Notes: generated by a model from the letters alone, not told the origin. Positions 23,457-31,821 are shown, counted from the stretch's first letter. The stretch is DNA of 64,000 nucleotides from Amycolatopsis acididurans (GCF_012328925.1 NZ_JAAXLS010000001.1:434001-498000); one strand, 5' to 3'. Made by a program: numbers and translations.

Positions 23457-24431
23457 TCAGACTGTCTCGGTGGAATGTCCTGGGAACAGGGAAAGCCCGG
23501 GGTCGAGTGCGACCGCCGCGTTGTTCACCGCGGTCGCGACCTCGCCGAAGCCGACGGACATGAGCCGGACCTTGCCGTCGTACTCGGTGATGTCACCCGC
23601 GGCGTAGACCCGTTCGAGATTGGTGCGCATCCGGGTGTCGACCAGCACCGACCGGCGGCGAAGCGCCAGACCCCAGTCCGCGAGCGGGCCGAGGTTGCCG
23701 ACGAAACCCAGTGCCGCGACCACGCTGTCGACCTTGACGATCTCCAGCGCGCCGCCGACGCGGATATGGGCCTCCTCCACGGTGTCGGTGCCGTGGAGGG
23801 CTTCGACCTCGGCCCCGGTGAGGATGCGGGCACCGCATTCCTCGACCGCGGTGACGCCGGCGGCGTGGGCACGGAACCGCTCGCGCCGGTGCACCAGCGT
23901 CACCGACTTCGCCAGCGGCCGCAGGGTCAGCGCCCAGTCGACGGCGCTGTCCCCGCCGCCGACGACGAGCACGTCGTGGTCGGCGTGCGCGGCCGGATCG
24001 GGCACGAAATAGCTCAGCCCGCGCCCGAGGAACTCCTCGCCCGCGGGCAACGGCCTCGGGGTGAAGGTTCCGATGCCCGCGGTGAGTACCACGGCACCGG
24101 CGTCGACGACCCGGCCGCTCGCGAGCGTGACCTGTGGCCGCTCGCCGTCGTAGGACAGGCTCCTGGCTTGCTCGCCGAGCAGGTATTCCGGGCCGAACTG
24201 TGCCGCCTGCGTGCGCAGGCCGTCGATGAGCTCGCGGCCGCGAACGCCCGGGATCCCGGCCACGTCACGGATTTCCTTCTCCGGGTAGAGCGCGCCGACC
24301 TGACCGCCCGGCTGCGGCAGGGCATCCACGACGGTCGTGCGCAGGCCACGGAAACCCGCGCAGTAAGCCCCGTAGAGCCCGGCCGGGCCGGCTCCGACGA
24401 TGAGAATGTCGGTCGTAGAGACAGGCGGCAT
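23457..24431 (-). CDS. Ferredoxin-NADP+ reductase, thioredoxin-reductase-like type
   Basis: 324 residues, matching the TrxR-like FNR (YumC) family. FAD motif ILIVGAGPAGLYGAYCAGFR, VDALPQPGGQVGALYPEKEI, NADP motif VLVVGGGDSAVDWALTL with VHRRERFRAH, and C-terminal VYAAGDITEYDGKVRLMSVG with FGEVATAVNNA. The CxxC redox pair of thioredoxin reductases is absent, as expected for FNR. It reduces ferredoxin with NADPH. ATG 24429-24431 follows CAGGGGAGAA. Divergent from the Rieske oxygenase with three operator palindromes in between; reductase, ferredoxin and oxygenase probably form one three-component system. Confidence 0.9.
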   Translation of the reverse strand: MPPVSTTDILIVGAGPAGLYGAYCAGFRGLRTTVVDALPQPGGQVGALYPEKEIRDVAGIPGVRGRELIDGLRTQAAQFGPEYLLGEQARSLSYDGERPQVTLASGRVVDAGAVVLTAGIGTFTPRPLPAGEEFLGRGLSYFVPDPAAHADHDVLVVGGGDSAVDWALTLRPLAKSVTLVHRRERFRAHAAGVTAVEECGARILTGAEVEALHGTDTVEEAHIRVGGALEIVKVDSVVAALGFVGNLGPLADWGLALRRRSVLVDTRMRTNLERVYAAGDITEYDGKVRLMSVGFGEVATAVNNAAVALDPGLSLFPGHSTETV

Positions 24432-24505
24432 GCGGTTCTCCCCTGAGCGTCGAATGTGGACAGCGGCCAACACTAGGGATTCGCGGCCCCGCTGCCATGG
24501 AATGT

Positions 24506-24569
24506 GGACCGCTGAACGGAACACGCACCGGGCGGGTCCGCAACGCGGACCGGGTCCGGTGAGCGGACC
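24506..24569. promoter_or_regulatory. Cluster of three IclR-type operators between divergent operons
   Basis: Three 17-bp palindromes: GGACCG-CTGAA-CGGAAC (24506-24522, imperfect), GGTCCG-CAACG-CGGACC (24535-24551, perfect) and GGTCCG-GTGAG-CGGACC (24553-24569, perfect). The last two are 18 bp apart centre to centre. They lie 76-139 bp upstream of the Rieske start and 75-138 bp from the reductase start, so they can control both directions. Confidence 0.8.
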
Positions 24570-24644
24570 GGTCGTGTTGGCCGGGCGCGGCGCCGGTGGT
24601 GGACTCGGCCTCGTCAGGCTTTCGAGAAGGTGAAGGAGCGCCTC

Positions 24645-25886
24645 ATGACTGCAGAGGTCGGGACGCCCGCGAACGGGCAGGCCGCCCAGGCGCGGCGCCG
24701 CCGGTCCCGGCTGGGCCGGCTGCCCGGCCGCCAGGACTGGTCGAGCTGGCCCCACTACGAGGCGGCCGCGGCGGGGTTCCGCGGCTACTGGTACCCCGTG
24801 GCCTACAGCTCGCACATCGGCGGCAAGCCGAAGCAGATCACGCTTCTCGGCGAGAAGATCGTCCTGGTCCGCGACGGTGGTCGGGGCGGCTCCGTGTACG
24901 CGCTGAAGGACCGCTGCCCGCACCGCGGCGTTCCGCTGTCGGAGGGCAACCAGCAGTTCCCCGGCACGATCTCCTGCCCCTACCACGGCTGGACCTTCGA
25001 CCTGGCGACCGGCGATCTGAAGGCCGCGATCACCGACGGCCCGGCCTCGCCCATCTGCGGCAAGGTCACCCAGCCCACCTACGAGGTCGCCGAGCGGCTC
25101 GGGATGGTGTGGGTGTTCGTCGGCGACGGCGAGGACGCGCCGCCGATCGATGAGCAACTGCCGGAGGAACTGGTCTCCAACGCCGCCGTGGTCGGCTCGC
25201 GGATCCAGCCGCGCATCGGCAACTGGCGCTTCGCGTGCGAGAACGGCTACGACGAGGGCCACGCGAAATACCTGCACCGCACGTCGTTGTGGCGCATGTT
25301 CAAGGCGATGCCGGTGTGGAACGAGACCCGCATCGTGCAGCGCGGGCGCTGGATCTACCGGGTGCAGGACAAGCAGTACTGGGACGCCGACTTCCCCGGG
25401 CTCGGCACGTGGAGCAACCAGGCCTGGTACAAGCTCAAGCCGCCGAAGAAGGTCACCAACATCGGCAACACCGGCGGCCACCGCGAGGTCAACCCGGTGA
25501 TCGCGGCACAGGAGTTCCCGGGTTTCGCGTCGGTGAGCATGCCCGGGGTGTTGCGCATCGCCTACCCGACGTTCATCCACTACGAGTTCTACGTGCCGGT
25601 GGACGCGGACAACCACCTCTACGTCGGGGTGATGGCCGAATTCCGCAAGGGCCGCAAGGTGCTGCCGTTCTACGCGAAGTACCTCGGCTTCGTGCGCTGG
25701 CTGTTCCACGGCGAGTTCTCCGCACAGGACAAGTGGATGGTCGAGGTCACCGACGCGCCACCGGAGAAGCTGTACCGCCCGGACGACTCGCTGCTGAAGT
25801 GGCGCAAGCTCGCCGAGGACACCACCGAGCAACGCGTGGGCCGCCTTGCCGGCCAGGGAATCCAACCCATCGCGGCGAAGGAGTAG
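24645..25886 (+). CDS. Rieske non-heme iron oxygenase, terminal component
   Basis: 413 residues. The Rieske [2Fe-2S] motif is complete (Cys91-x-His93 in RCPHRGVPL and Cys111-x2-His114 in SCPYHGWTFD). The mononuclear iron site is in ENGYDEGHAKYLHRTS with Asp203, His206 and His211. This architecture fits single-chain ring-hydroxylating or demethylating oxygenases. It needs electrons from FdxA and the reductase encoded divergently. ATG 24645 follows GAAGGAG; an in-frame GTG at 24630 is possible but less well placed. First gene of an operon that continues into ring cleavage, so an ortho-diol or hydroxylated heterocycle is the likely product. Confidence 0.92.
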   Translation: MTAEVGTPANGQAAQARRRRSRLGRLPGRQDWSSWPHYEAAAAGFRGYWYPVAYSSHIGGKPKQITLLGEKIVLVRDGGRGGSVYALKDRCPHRGVPLSEGNQQFPGTISCPYHGWTFDLATGDLKAAITDGPASPICGKVTQPTYEVAERLGMVWVFVGDGEDAPPIDEQLPEELVSNAAVVGSRIQPRIGNWRFACENGYDEGHAKYLHRTSLWRMFKAMPVWNETRIVQRGRWIYRVQDKQYWDADFPGLGTWSNQAWYKLKPPKKVTNIGNTGGHREVNPVIAAQEFPGFASVSMPGVLRIAYPTFIHYEFYVPVDADNHLYVGVMAEFRKGRKVLPFYAKYLGFVRWLFHGEFSAQDKWMVEVTDAPPEKLYRPDDSLLKWRKLAEDTTEQRVGRLAGQGIQPIAAKE

Positions 25887-25890
25887 CGCA

Positions 25891-26835
25891 GTGGCGGACT
25901 TCGTCGTCGGCGTCGGGGCGTCGCACTCCACGTTGATGAACACACACTGGGACAAGGTCGTGCACACCGGCCGCGCGGAACGGTTCCGTGACGCGCTCGG
26001 CGAGGCACGCGACGCGATCGCGGCGGCCCGCCCGGACGTCGCGATCATCATCGGCTCCAACCACTTCCGCGGGTTCTGGCTGGACATGATCCCGCCGTTC
26101 ACGCTCGGGGTGGGCGAGGTACTCGGCGCGGGCGAGGCGAAGACCCCGTCTGGTCCACAAAGGACGGATTCGGAGTTCGCGCGGTCGCTGGCGCAGGAGC
26201 TGATCGAGCACGGCACCGAGGTGGCGATCTCGGCACGGCTGCAGATCGACCACGGGCAGACGCACGCGATCCAGTACCTGCTCACGGACCTGCCGGTTCC
26301 GGTGGTGCCACTGGTGATCAACGTGTTCGCCGCGCCGCTGCCGCGCCTGGACCGCTGCGCCGAACTGGGCCGCAACATCGCCCAGGCGGTGCGGGCCGTC
26401 GGCGGGGACCGGCGCGTCGCCGTGATCGCCTCCGGCGGGCTCTCGCACCAGCTGCCGTGGCCCGCCGACTGGCGGGACCCGCACGGCGATGACGAGGAAT
26501 TCCTCGTCGAGGCGTGGCTGAACGGCCGCGGTGATTGGGAACGCTACGACAAACGCCGCCGCGAGATCATCACGGCCGCCCGGCCGGTGCTGTTCCCGGA
26601 GTTCGACGAGCGGTTCCTCGCCGACCTGGAGAAGGGCGACCTCGCGCGCTACCTGACGTTCTCCAGCGAGGAGCTGGAAAAGGCCGCGGGCAATGGCGGG
26701 CAGGAACTGCGCACCTGGCTGACGATGGCCGCCGCGCTCGGCTTCGCGCCCGGGCGCAGCCTCGCCTACTCGCCGATGCCGGAATGGCTCACCGGGATGG
26801 GCGTGGCCGTGATCGAACCGGTGGGCGTGTCATGA
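25891..26835 (+). CDS. Class III extradiol dioxygenase, LigB superfamily catalytic subunit
   Basis: 314 residues. Fe(II)-ligand-type histidines are visible at His12 (VGVGASHSTLMNTHW) and His58 (IIIGSNHFRGFW), plus IDHGQTHAIQYL and ASGGLSHQLPWP, as in LigB/MhpB-type enzymes; no separate LigA-like small subunit is encoded nearby. It should open the ring of the diol made by the Rieske oxygenase. GTG 25891 follows GCGAAGGAGT; the start lies 4 bp after the oxygenase stop. A C-terminal segment (FDERFLADLEKGDLARYLTF) resembles the LigA/DODA-like helical part, so the chain may be self-sufficient. Confidence 0.88.
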   Translation: MADFVVGVGASHSTLMNTHWDKVVHTGRAERFRDALGEARDAIAAARPDVAIIIGSNHFRGFWLDMIPPFTLGVGEVLGAGEAKTPSGPQRTDSEFARSLAQELIEHGTEVAISARLQIDHGQTHAIQYLLTDLPVPVVPLVINVFAAPLPRLDRCAELGRNIAQAVRAVGGDRRVAVIASGGLSHQLPWPADWRDPHGDDEEFLVEAWLNGRGDWERYDKRRREIITAARPVLFPEFDERFLADLEKGDLARYLTFSSEELEKAAGNGGQELRTWLTMAAALGFAPGRSLAYSPMPEWLTGMGVAVIEPVGVS

Positions 26836-28115
26836 ACGTGCTCGACGCAGTGCTGGCCGAAATCACCGAGGAGCGGCTACGCGAGGCGGCGCACGCGGTG
26901 ACGAACATCCCGAGCCCGACCGGGCGGGAGGCGCCGCTCGCGCACCTGCTCGCCGACCGGCTCACCGCCGCGGGCTGGGCCGCGACCGCGCAGCACCTCG
27001 ACGAGCAGCAGGCGAACGCGGTCGGCAGGCTGCGAGGCTCCGGCGGCGGCGAGGACATCATGCTGTACGCGCCGATCGATACGTTCACCACCGGGCAAGG
27101 CGATATCGACCTGCCGTGGATCGGGCCCGAACTGCGCCGCGACATGCTCGCCCAGGCACGCGACGAGGGACCGTTCGTGTCCGGGCTCGGCGCCAGCAAC
27201 CCGAAGGGGCACGCGGCATGCATCCTCGTGCTCGCCGAAGCGCTCGGCCGGGTCCGGCCCGCACTCGACGGTGACGTCGTGGCCGCGTTCGGCGCCGGCG
27301 GGATGCCCACGAACGCCGTCGAAGCGCCCGGCTATCCCGCCCGCGCCAACACCGGCCAGGGCGCGGGATGCTCGTTCCTGCTCGAACGCGGCTGGCACAC
27401 CGACCACGCGGTGATCGCCAAGCCCGGTGACTTCGTCGCGCACGAGGAGGTCGGGCTGTGCTGGTTCGAGATCACCGTGCCCGGCATCCACACCTACGCG
27501 GGCAGCAGGCACCGGCTGCCCTACCGCAACCCGATCGTCACGGCCGCCGACGTGGTGACGCGGCTGGAGCGATGGCTGGCCGGGTATCCGGCGCGGCACC
27601 GCACGGAAACCGCGCTGCCACAGGGAATCATCGGTTCGATCGCGGGTGGCTGGGAACGGCTGCTGGCCGCCACACCCGCCGCCTGCCGGATCCGGCTCGA
27701 CATCAGGATCGTGCCCGGGATGACGCCGCTGGCGCTGAAACGGGAACTGGCCGGGTTCCTGGCCCGCTTGTCGTCCGAACTGGACACCGAACTCGGCGTG
27801 GAGATGGTGCTCGCGATCCCCGGCACGCACACCCCGCCGGACGCGCCGATCGTGCGCACCGCGATCGGCGCATGGGAAGCGACCACCGGCCGCACCCACG
27901 AACCGGTGCCGGACAACAGCGGTGCCACCGACGCCAACATCCTGCGCGCCCGCGGCATCCCCACGGCACGCGTCGGGATGCCGAAGGTCACCAGCGAGGA
28001 CTTCGACGTCGACTTCTCGCGGGGCATGAACACCGTCGACGTCCGCGCGATGCGCACGCTGTGCGAGGTACTGGCCCGCACCGCGCTCACGATCACGACG
28101 AAGGGAGCGGCATGA
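26832..28115 (+). CDS. M20-family (ArgE/DapE-like) protein with a degenerate metal site
   Basis: 427 residues with the M20 order: N-terminal catalytic-like domain, dimerisation domain (VGLCWFEITVPGIHTYAGSR near 220) and a C-terminal TDANILRARGIPTARVGMP. The canonical metal ligands are not conserved. GHxD is replaced by YAPID (residues 79-83, no His), the bridging Asp of GxxDMKGG by Asn (GASNPKGH, 120-127), and the DEE pair by GAGGMP (154-159). So it may not be a conventional zinc amidohydrolase. It overlaps both neighbours (ATGA at each end), between ring cleavage and the first hydrolase, so it probably acts on a pathway intermediate. Confidence 0.8.
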   Translation: MNVLDAVLAEITEERLREAAHAVTNIPSPTGREAPLAHLLADRLTAAGWAATAQHLDEQQANAVGRLRGSGGGEDIMLYAPIDTFTTGQGDIDLPWIGPELRRDMLAQARDEGPFVSGLGASNPKGHAACILVLAEALGRVRPALDGDVVAAFGAGGMPTNAVEAPGYPARANTGQGAGCSFLLERGWHTDHAVIAKPGDFVAHEEVGLCWFEITVPGIHTYAGSRHRLPYRNPIVTAADVVTRLERWLAGYPARHRTETALPQGIIGSIAGGWERLLAATPAACRIRLDIRIVPGMTPLALKRELAGFLARLSSELDTELGVEMVLAIPGTHTPPDAPIVRTAIGAWEATTGRTHEPVPDNSGATDANILRARGIPTARVGMPKVTSEDFDVDFSRGMNTVDVRAMRTLCEVLARTALTITTKGAA

Positions 28116-28960
28116 CCCCACCACCGGAAAGCCACTACGCGGACGGCGCCGGAATCCGCTACCACTACCACGACCTCGGCAGCGGGCCGGACACGGTGTT
28201 CCTGCACGGTGGCGGTCCCGGCTGCACGGCGTGGTCCGATTTCGGCCCGGTGGCGCCGTTGTTCGCCGCCGACCGGCGCTGCCTGCTGGTGGACATCCAC
28301 CAGTACGGCAAGTCGGAGAAGTCGCGGATCAAGGGCCCGATGTGGGACCACCACGCGGAGAAGACCGTCGGCCTGCTCGACACGCTCGGCGTGGCCAGGG
28401 CCGACTTCGTGTGCAACTCCTGGGGCGGCACCATCGCGCTGAACCTCGCCGCCAAGTACCCCGGCCGCGTGCGTTCGCTCGTGGTGACGGGCAGCATGCC
28501 GGTGTTCTACGGCCCGCTCGCGCCGTTGCCCGAACGCGGGCACCGTGGCCGCGCCGCCCGCGACGCCTACTACGGCGGTGAGGGTCCGACTCGCGAGAAG
28601 ATGCGCAAGCTGATCACCAGCCTGGAATGGTACGACGCCGACGCGCTGCCCGAGGAAACCCTCGACATGCGCTACCTGCAGAGCCTCGACGAGGGTGAGC
28701 GCGAACTGGCCGCGATGTCGGACTCGCCCCGCGGCGAGTGGCAGGACCTCACCGGCGAACTCGGCAGGATCGAGGCGCCGACGCTGTTCATGTGGGGCAT
28801 GCACGACGCGTTCCTCACCCCCGACTATCCGCTGATGCTGGCCCGGATGCTCAAGCGGGGCAACCTGCACGTGATGGACCAGGCTTCGCACCACCTGCAG
28901 GAAGAGCGGCCCCGGGAGTTCCACTCCGTGGTGACCGGATTCCTGAACTCGCCGGCATGA
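28112..28960 (+). CDS. Alpha/beta hydrolase, meta-cleavage-product hydrolase-like (MhpC/BphD group)
   Basis: 282 residues. FLHGGGPGCTAWSDFGPVAP (oxyanion loop with GGGPG), Ser103 in the nucleophile elbow CNSWGGTIALNL, an acid in MWGMHDAFLTPDYP and the His in DQASHHLQEERP form a complete triad. The GGGPG element is characteristic of C-C bond hydrolases of meta-cleavage pathways and of prolyl iminopeptidase-like enzymes. Position directly after a LigB dioxygenase favours hydrolysis of the ring-opened product. Overlaps the M20-like gene by ATGA. Confidence 0.88.
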   Translation: MTPPPESHYADGAGIRYHYHDLGSGPDTVFLHGGGPGCTAWSDFGPVAPLFAADRRCLLVDIHQYGKSEKSRIKGPMWDHHAEKTVGLLDTLGVARADFVCNSWGGTIALNLAAKYPGRVRSLVVTGSMPVFYGPLAPLPERGHRGRAARDAYYGGEGPTREKMRKLITSLEWYDADALPEETLDMRYLQSLDEGERELAAMSDSPRGEWQDLTGELGRIEAPTLFMWGMHDAFLTPDYPLMLARMLKRGNLHVMDQASHHLQEERPREFHSVVTGFLNSPA

Positions 28961-28971
28961 GGAGACCGACC

Positions 28972-29076
28972 ATGAAGAAGATCATCGCCGTGCTCGCGGC
29001 CGCCGCGGCCGCCGTCGGGCTGCGCGAACTGGCACGCCGGAGCAACACCCAGGTCCACCTGATCAACCAACGCTGA
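28972..29076 (+). CDS. 34-aa micropeptide with a hydrophobic N-terminus
   Basis: ATG 28972 has a GAGGAG ribosome site 8 bp upstream that overlaps the end of the preceding hydrolase gene. The 34 residues start MKKIIAVLAAAAAAVGLREL and end in a basic, polar tail (ARRSNTQVHLINQR). Third positions are almost all G or C, consistent with translation. The N-terminus could be a membrane anchor or short amphipathic helix; there is no signal-peptidase site. It sits in a tightly packed operon between two hydrolases, 12 bp before the next GTG. No family recognised. Confidence 0.65.
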   Translation: MKKIIAVLAAAAAAVGLRELARRSNTQVHLINQR

Positions 29077-29088
29077 AAGAGAGTCCCC

Positions 29089-29943
29089 GTGACCATCTGG
29101 ACCGAACTGAGCCCGATCGCCTACCGGGTCGAGTACGTCGACGCGGCCGGGGTGCCCACCCGCACCCTGCGTGCCGGCGACCCGTCCGCGGCCGCCGTCG
29201 TGTTCCTGCACGGCACCAGCGGGCATCTGGAGGCGTTCAGCCGCAACATCGTCGCGCACGCCGAGTACGACCTGCACGCCATCGACATGCTCGGGCACGG
29301 CTACACCGGCAAGCCGGACCGTCCCTACGAGATCGCCGACTACGTCAAGCATCTGCTCGACTATTTCGACGCCACCGGGATCGAAAAGGCGCACATCGTC
29401 GGCGAGTCGCTCGGCGGCTGGGTCGGGGCACGCGCCGCGATCGACCACCCCGGCCGCGTGCTGAGCCTGCAACTGCTGTGCGCGGGCGGCACCGTGGCCA
29501 ATCCCGAGGTGATGAACCGGATCCGCACGAGCACCAAGGACGCCGTCGCGACCGACGACATCGAGCTGACCCGCAAGCGGCTGCGGCTGCTGATGGCCGC
29601 CGAGGAGGACGCCACCGAGGAACTGGTCCAGGTGCGGCATGCGATCTACCACCAGCCCGAGTTCGTGGCCAATGTGGACAACCTGCTGTCCTTGCAGGAC
29701 ATGAAACGCAGGCAGCGCAACCTGTTGCGCCCGGAGGACCTGGGCCGGATCACCCAGCCCACGCTGGTGGTGTGGGGACGGCAGAACCCGTTCGGCGAGG
29801 TGCCCGAAGCCAACCGGATGCACGAAGCGATCCCCGGGTCGCGACTGGAACTGTTCGAGGACTGCGGGCACTGGCCGCAGCACGAGAAGGCGGAGCTGTA
29901 CAACCCGATCAGCCTCGAATTCCTGCGCAAGGCCGGCGTGTGA
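29089..29943 (+). CDS. Alpha/beta hydrolase, second meta-cleavage hydrolase-like enzyme
   Basis: 284 residues. VVFLHGTSGHLEAFSRNI, Ser107 in IVGESLGGWVGARAAI and His261 in EDCGHWPQHEKAEL are present, but the usual acidic residue after the sixth strand is Asn233 (VVWGRQNPFGEVPE) rather than Asp, so the acid may be supplied by the nearby Glu or activity may be altered. The CGHWPQ ending is common in hydrolases linked to aromatic pathways. GTG 29089; one-base overlap (TGATG) with the next gene. A paralogous hydrolase lies 130 bp upstream, so the two may act on different intermediates. Confidence 0.85.
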   Translation: MTIWTELSPIAYRVEYVDAAGVPTRTLRAGDPSAAAVVFLHGTSGHLEAFSRNIVAHAEYDLHAIDMLGHGYTGKPDRPYEIADYVKHLLDYFDATGIEKAHIVGESLGGWVGARAAIDHPGRVLSLQLLCAGGTVANPEVMNRIRTSTKDAVATDDIELTRKRLRLLMAAEEDATEELVQVRHAIYHQPEFVANVDNLLSLQDMKRRQRNLLRPEDLGRITQPTLVVWGRQNPFGEVPEANRMHEAIPGSRLELFEDCGHWPQHEKAELYNPISLEFLRKAGV

Positions 29944-30872
29944 TGCGCGCCGCACGGTTTCACGGCTGGGGCATCGCCCCGGTCGTGGACGAAGTGCCCG
30001 AACCCGTCGCCGGTGACGGGGACGTGCTCGTGGAGATCCAGGCCGCCGCCGTCGCGCACCTCGACGTGACCGTGGCGAGCGGGACCTTCGGGCTGCAGCC
30101 GCCGCTGCCCTACATCGGGGGCGTGGAAGGTGCCGGCGTCGTGGTGGGAGGCGAGCTGGCGCCGGGCACGCCGGTGATGCTGCGTGGCGGCGGGCTGGGC
30201 ATGAAACGCGACGGCACGTGGACCGAACGCGTCGCCGTGCCCCGCAAGGCGGTCATGCCGCTGGATCCCGCGCTGCCACCCGAGGTCGCCGCGACGTTCT
30301 TCGTCCCGGCCACGACCGGGTACGTCGCCGTGCACGACATCGGCCGGGTCGGGCCCGAGGACCACGTGATCGTCACCGGCGCCGCCGGAGCGGTCGGCGC
30401 GATGGTCGCGCAGCAGGCGGCGGCGACGGGTGCGCACGTCGTCGGCATCGTGTCGACAGAGGACAGTCTCGCGCGAATTCCGGCCGGTGTGCAGGGCCGG
30501 ACGGCCGCCGGGTACGCCGGTGAGGACCGCGCGGCGTCGGTGCTGATCGACACCGTGGGCGGCCCCGAGCTGCCACGGCGGGTGAAGTGGGTGCGGCCGG
30601 GCGGCCGGGCCGTGCTGATCGGCTACGTGCACGGGTCGAAGGTCGAGCTGGACCTGTCGTCGTGGTTGCTCGACGACGTGGCGCTGCTTCCGGTCAACAT
30701 GATCCGCAAGGAGCGGCGTGCCCGGGAGATCGCCGGTGGCCTGCTCGAACAGCTCGCGAACGGGACGCTGCGCGTCGAGACGCAGGCGTTCGAGCTCGGC
30801 GACATCGCGGGCGCAGTGGAGCAGTTGCGCGCGGGCAAGGTGCGGGGCCGGGCGGTGGTGACCCCCCGGTGA
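29943..30872 (+). CDS. MDR-family quinone oxidoreductase / zinc-less alcohol dehydrogenase
   Basis: 309 residues of the medium-chain dehydrogenase fold. MRAARFHGWGIAPVVDEVPE at the start, a GroES-like domain (YIGGVEGAGVVVGGELAPG), the nucleotide-binding motif VIVTGAAGAVGAMVAQQAA and C-terminal DIAGAVEQLRAGKVRGRAVV. Zinc ligands are absent, as in quinone reductase-type members. Probably NADPH-dependent reduction or oxidation of a pathway intermediate. It overlaps both neighbours (TGATG and GTGA) and so belongs to the Rieske operon. Confidence 0.87.
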   Translation: MRAARFHGWGIAPVVDEVPEPVAGDGDVLVEIQAAAVAHLDVTVASGTFGLQPPLPYIGGVEGAGVVVGGELAPGTPVMLRGGGLGMKRDGTWTERVAVPRKAVMPLDPALPPEVAATFFVPATTGYVAVHDIGRVGPEDHVIVTGAAGAVGAMVAQQAAATGAHVVGIVSTEDSLARIPAGVQGRTAAGYAGEDRAASVLIDTVGGPELPRRVKWVRPGGRAVLIGYVHGSKVELDLSSWLLDDVALLPVNMIRKERRAREIAGGLLEQLANGTLRVETQAFELGDIAGAVEQLRAGKVRGRAVVTPR

Positions 30873-31645
30873 GCGCGCCGGTGCCGTTGCCGCTCACCGA
30901 GACGGCCGGGGACGCCAACAGCGTGCTCGGCAAGGTCCAGCGCATTCTCGAGGCGTTCGGACCGGATGACGAGCATCTGAGCCTCTCGGAGCTCGCGCGC
31001 CGGTCCGGGGTGGCGAAGGCCTCGGTGCACCGGCTGGCGCAGGAACTGCTGCGGTGGGGTGTGCTGGAGCGGCGCGGGTCCGACTACTGGCTGGGCATGC
31101 GGCTGTTCGAGATCGGGCAGCGCGTGCCCCGCCAGCGGATCCTGCGCGACGCCGCGCGACCGTACATGGAGGATCTCTACCACGCCACCGGCGAGACGGT
31201 GCACCTCGCCGTGCTCGACGGGCTCGAGGTGCTCTACCTGGAGAAGGTGTCCGGGCACCGTCAGGTGACGAAGCCCTCGCGGGTCGCCGGCCGGATGCCG
31301 CTGCACTGCACCGCGACCGGAAAAGTCCTGCTCGCCTTCGGTTCGCGCGCGCTCGTCGACGAGGTGGTGTCGGCTCCCCTGGAGCGCGTGACCTCGCGGA
31401 CGGTGGCGACCCCGGGACTCTTGCTGCAGGAACTGGCACGGGCGCGGGAGCTGGGGCACGCCGCCGAGCACGAGCAGACGCGCGTGGGATATCTGAGCGT
31501 CGCGGTGCCGTTGCTGGGCTCGACCGGCACCACGATGGGCGCGTTGTCGGTGACCGCGCCGCTGGTGCGCGGCGACGTGCCGAAGTACGCGGGACTGCTC
31601 GGCATGGTCGCCCGCCGGATCACCGCGACGCTGACCAGCGAGTGA
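30869..31645 (+). CDS. IclR family regulator 2 of the Rieske/GMC regulon
   Basis: 258 residues, paralogous to the IclR at 19137 along its length: ANSVLGKVQRILEAFGPDDE, LSELARRSGVAKASVHRLAQ, VHLAVLDGLEVLYLEKVSGH, CTATGKVLLAFGSR, VTSRTVATPGLLLQELARA. It is the last gene of the Rieske operon (GTGA overlap), which gives feedback if it binds the palindromes at that operon's promoter. The next operon, starting at 31822, also has two such palindromes. Nearly identical recognition helices in the two regulators (RRSGVPKASAYRL and RRSGVAKASVHRL) explain a shared operator. Confidence 0.93.
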   Translation: MSAPVPLPLTETAGDANSVLGKVQRILEAFGPDDEHLSLSELARRSGVAKASVHRLAQELLRWGVLERRGSDYWLGMRLFEIGQRVPRQRILRDAARPYMEDLYHATGETVHLAVLDGLEVLYLEKVSGHRQVTKPSRVAGRMPLHCTATGKVLLAFGSRALVDEVVSAPLERVTSRTVATPGLLLQELARARELGHAAEHEQTRVGYLSVAVPLLGSTGTTMGALSVTAPLVRGDVPKYAGLLGMVARRITATLTSE

Positions 31646-31697
31646 CGCGTGCAGGCCCCCAGCGTGCCGCTGAAATGCCCGCGACACCGAGGAAACC

Positions 31698-31753
31698 GGT
31701 CTGCTGAGCGGACCGGCGCGCCCCGCCGGGCGTGGGGTTTCGCTCACCGGACC
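31698..31753. promoter_or_regulatory. Two IclR-type operators upstream of the GMC operon
   Basis: GGTCTG-CTGAG-CGGACC at 31698-31714 (one mismatch, flanked by CC...GG) and a weaker GTTTCG-CTCAC-CGGACC at 31737-31753. Centres are 39 bp apart; they end 69 bp before the GTG of the GMC oxidoreductase. Same length, spacing and spacer bias (TGA or TCA in the centre) as the other sites of the regulon. Confidence 0.7.
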
Positions 31754-31821
31754 GTGCCGTTGTCCGTGTGCCGCTTTCCGGGAACCGTCCCCGGTGACCG
31801 GCCCGCTGGAAGGGGACCACC

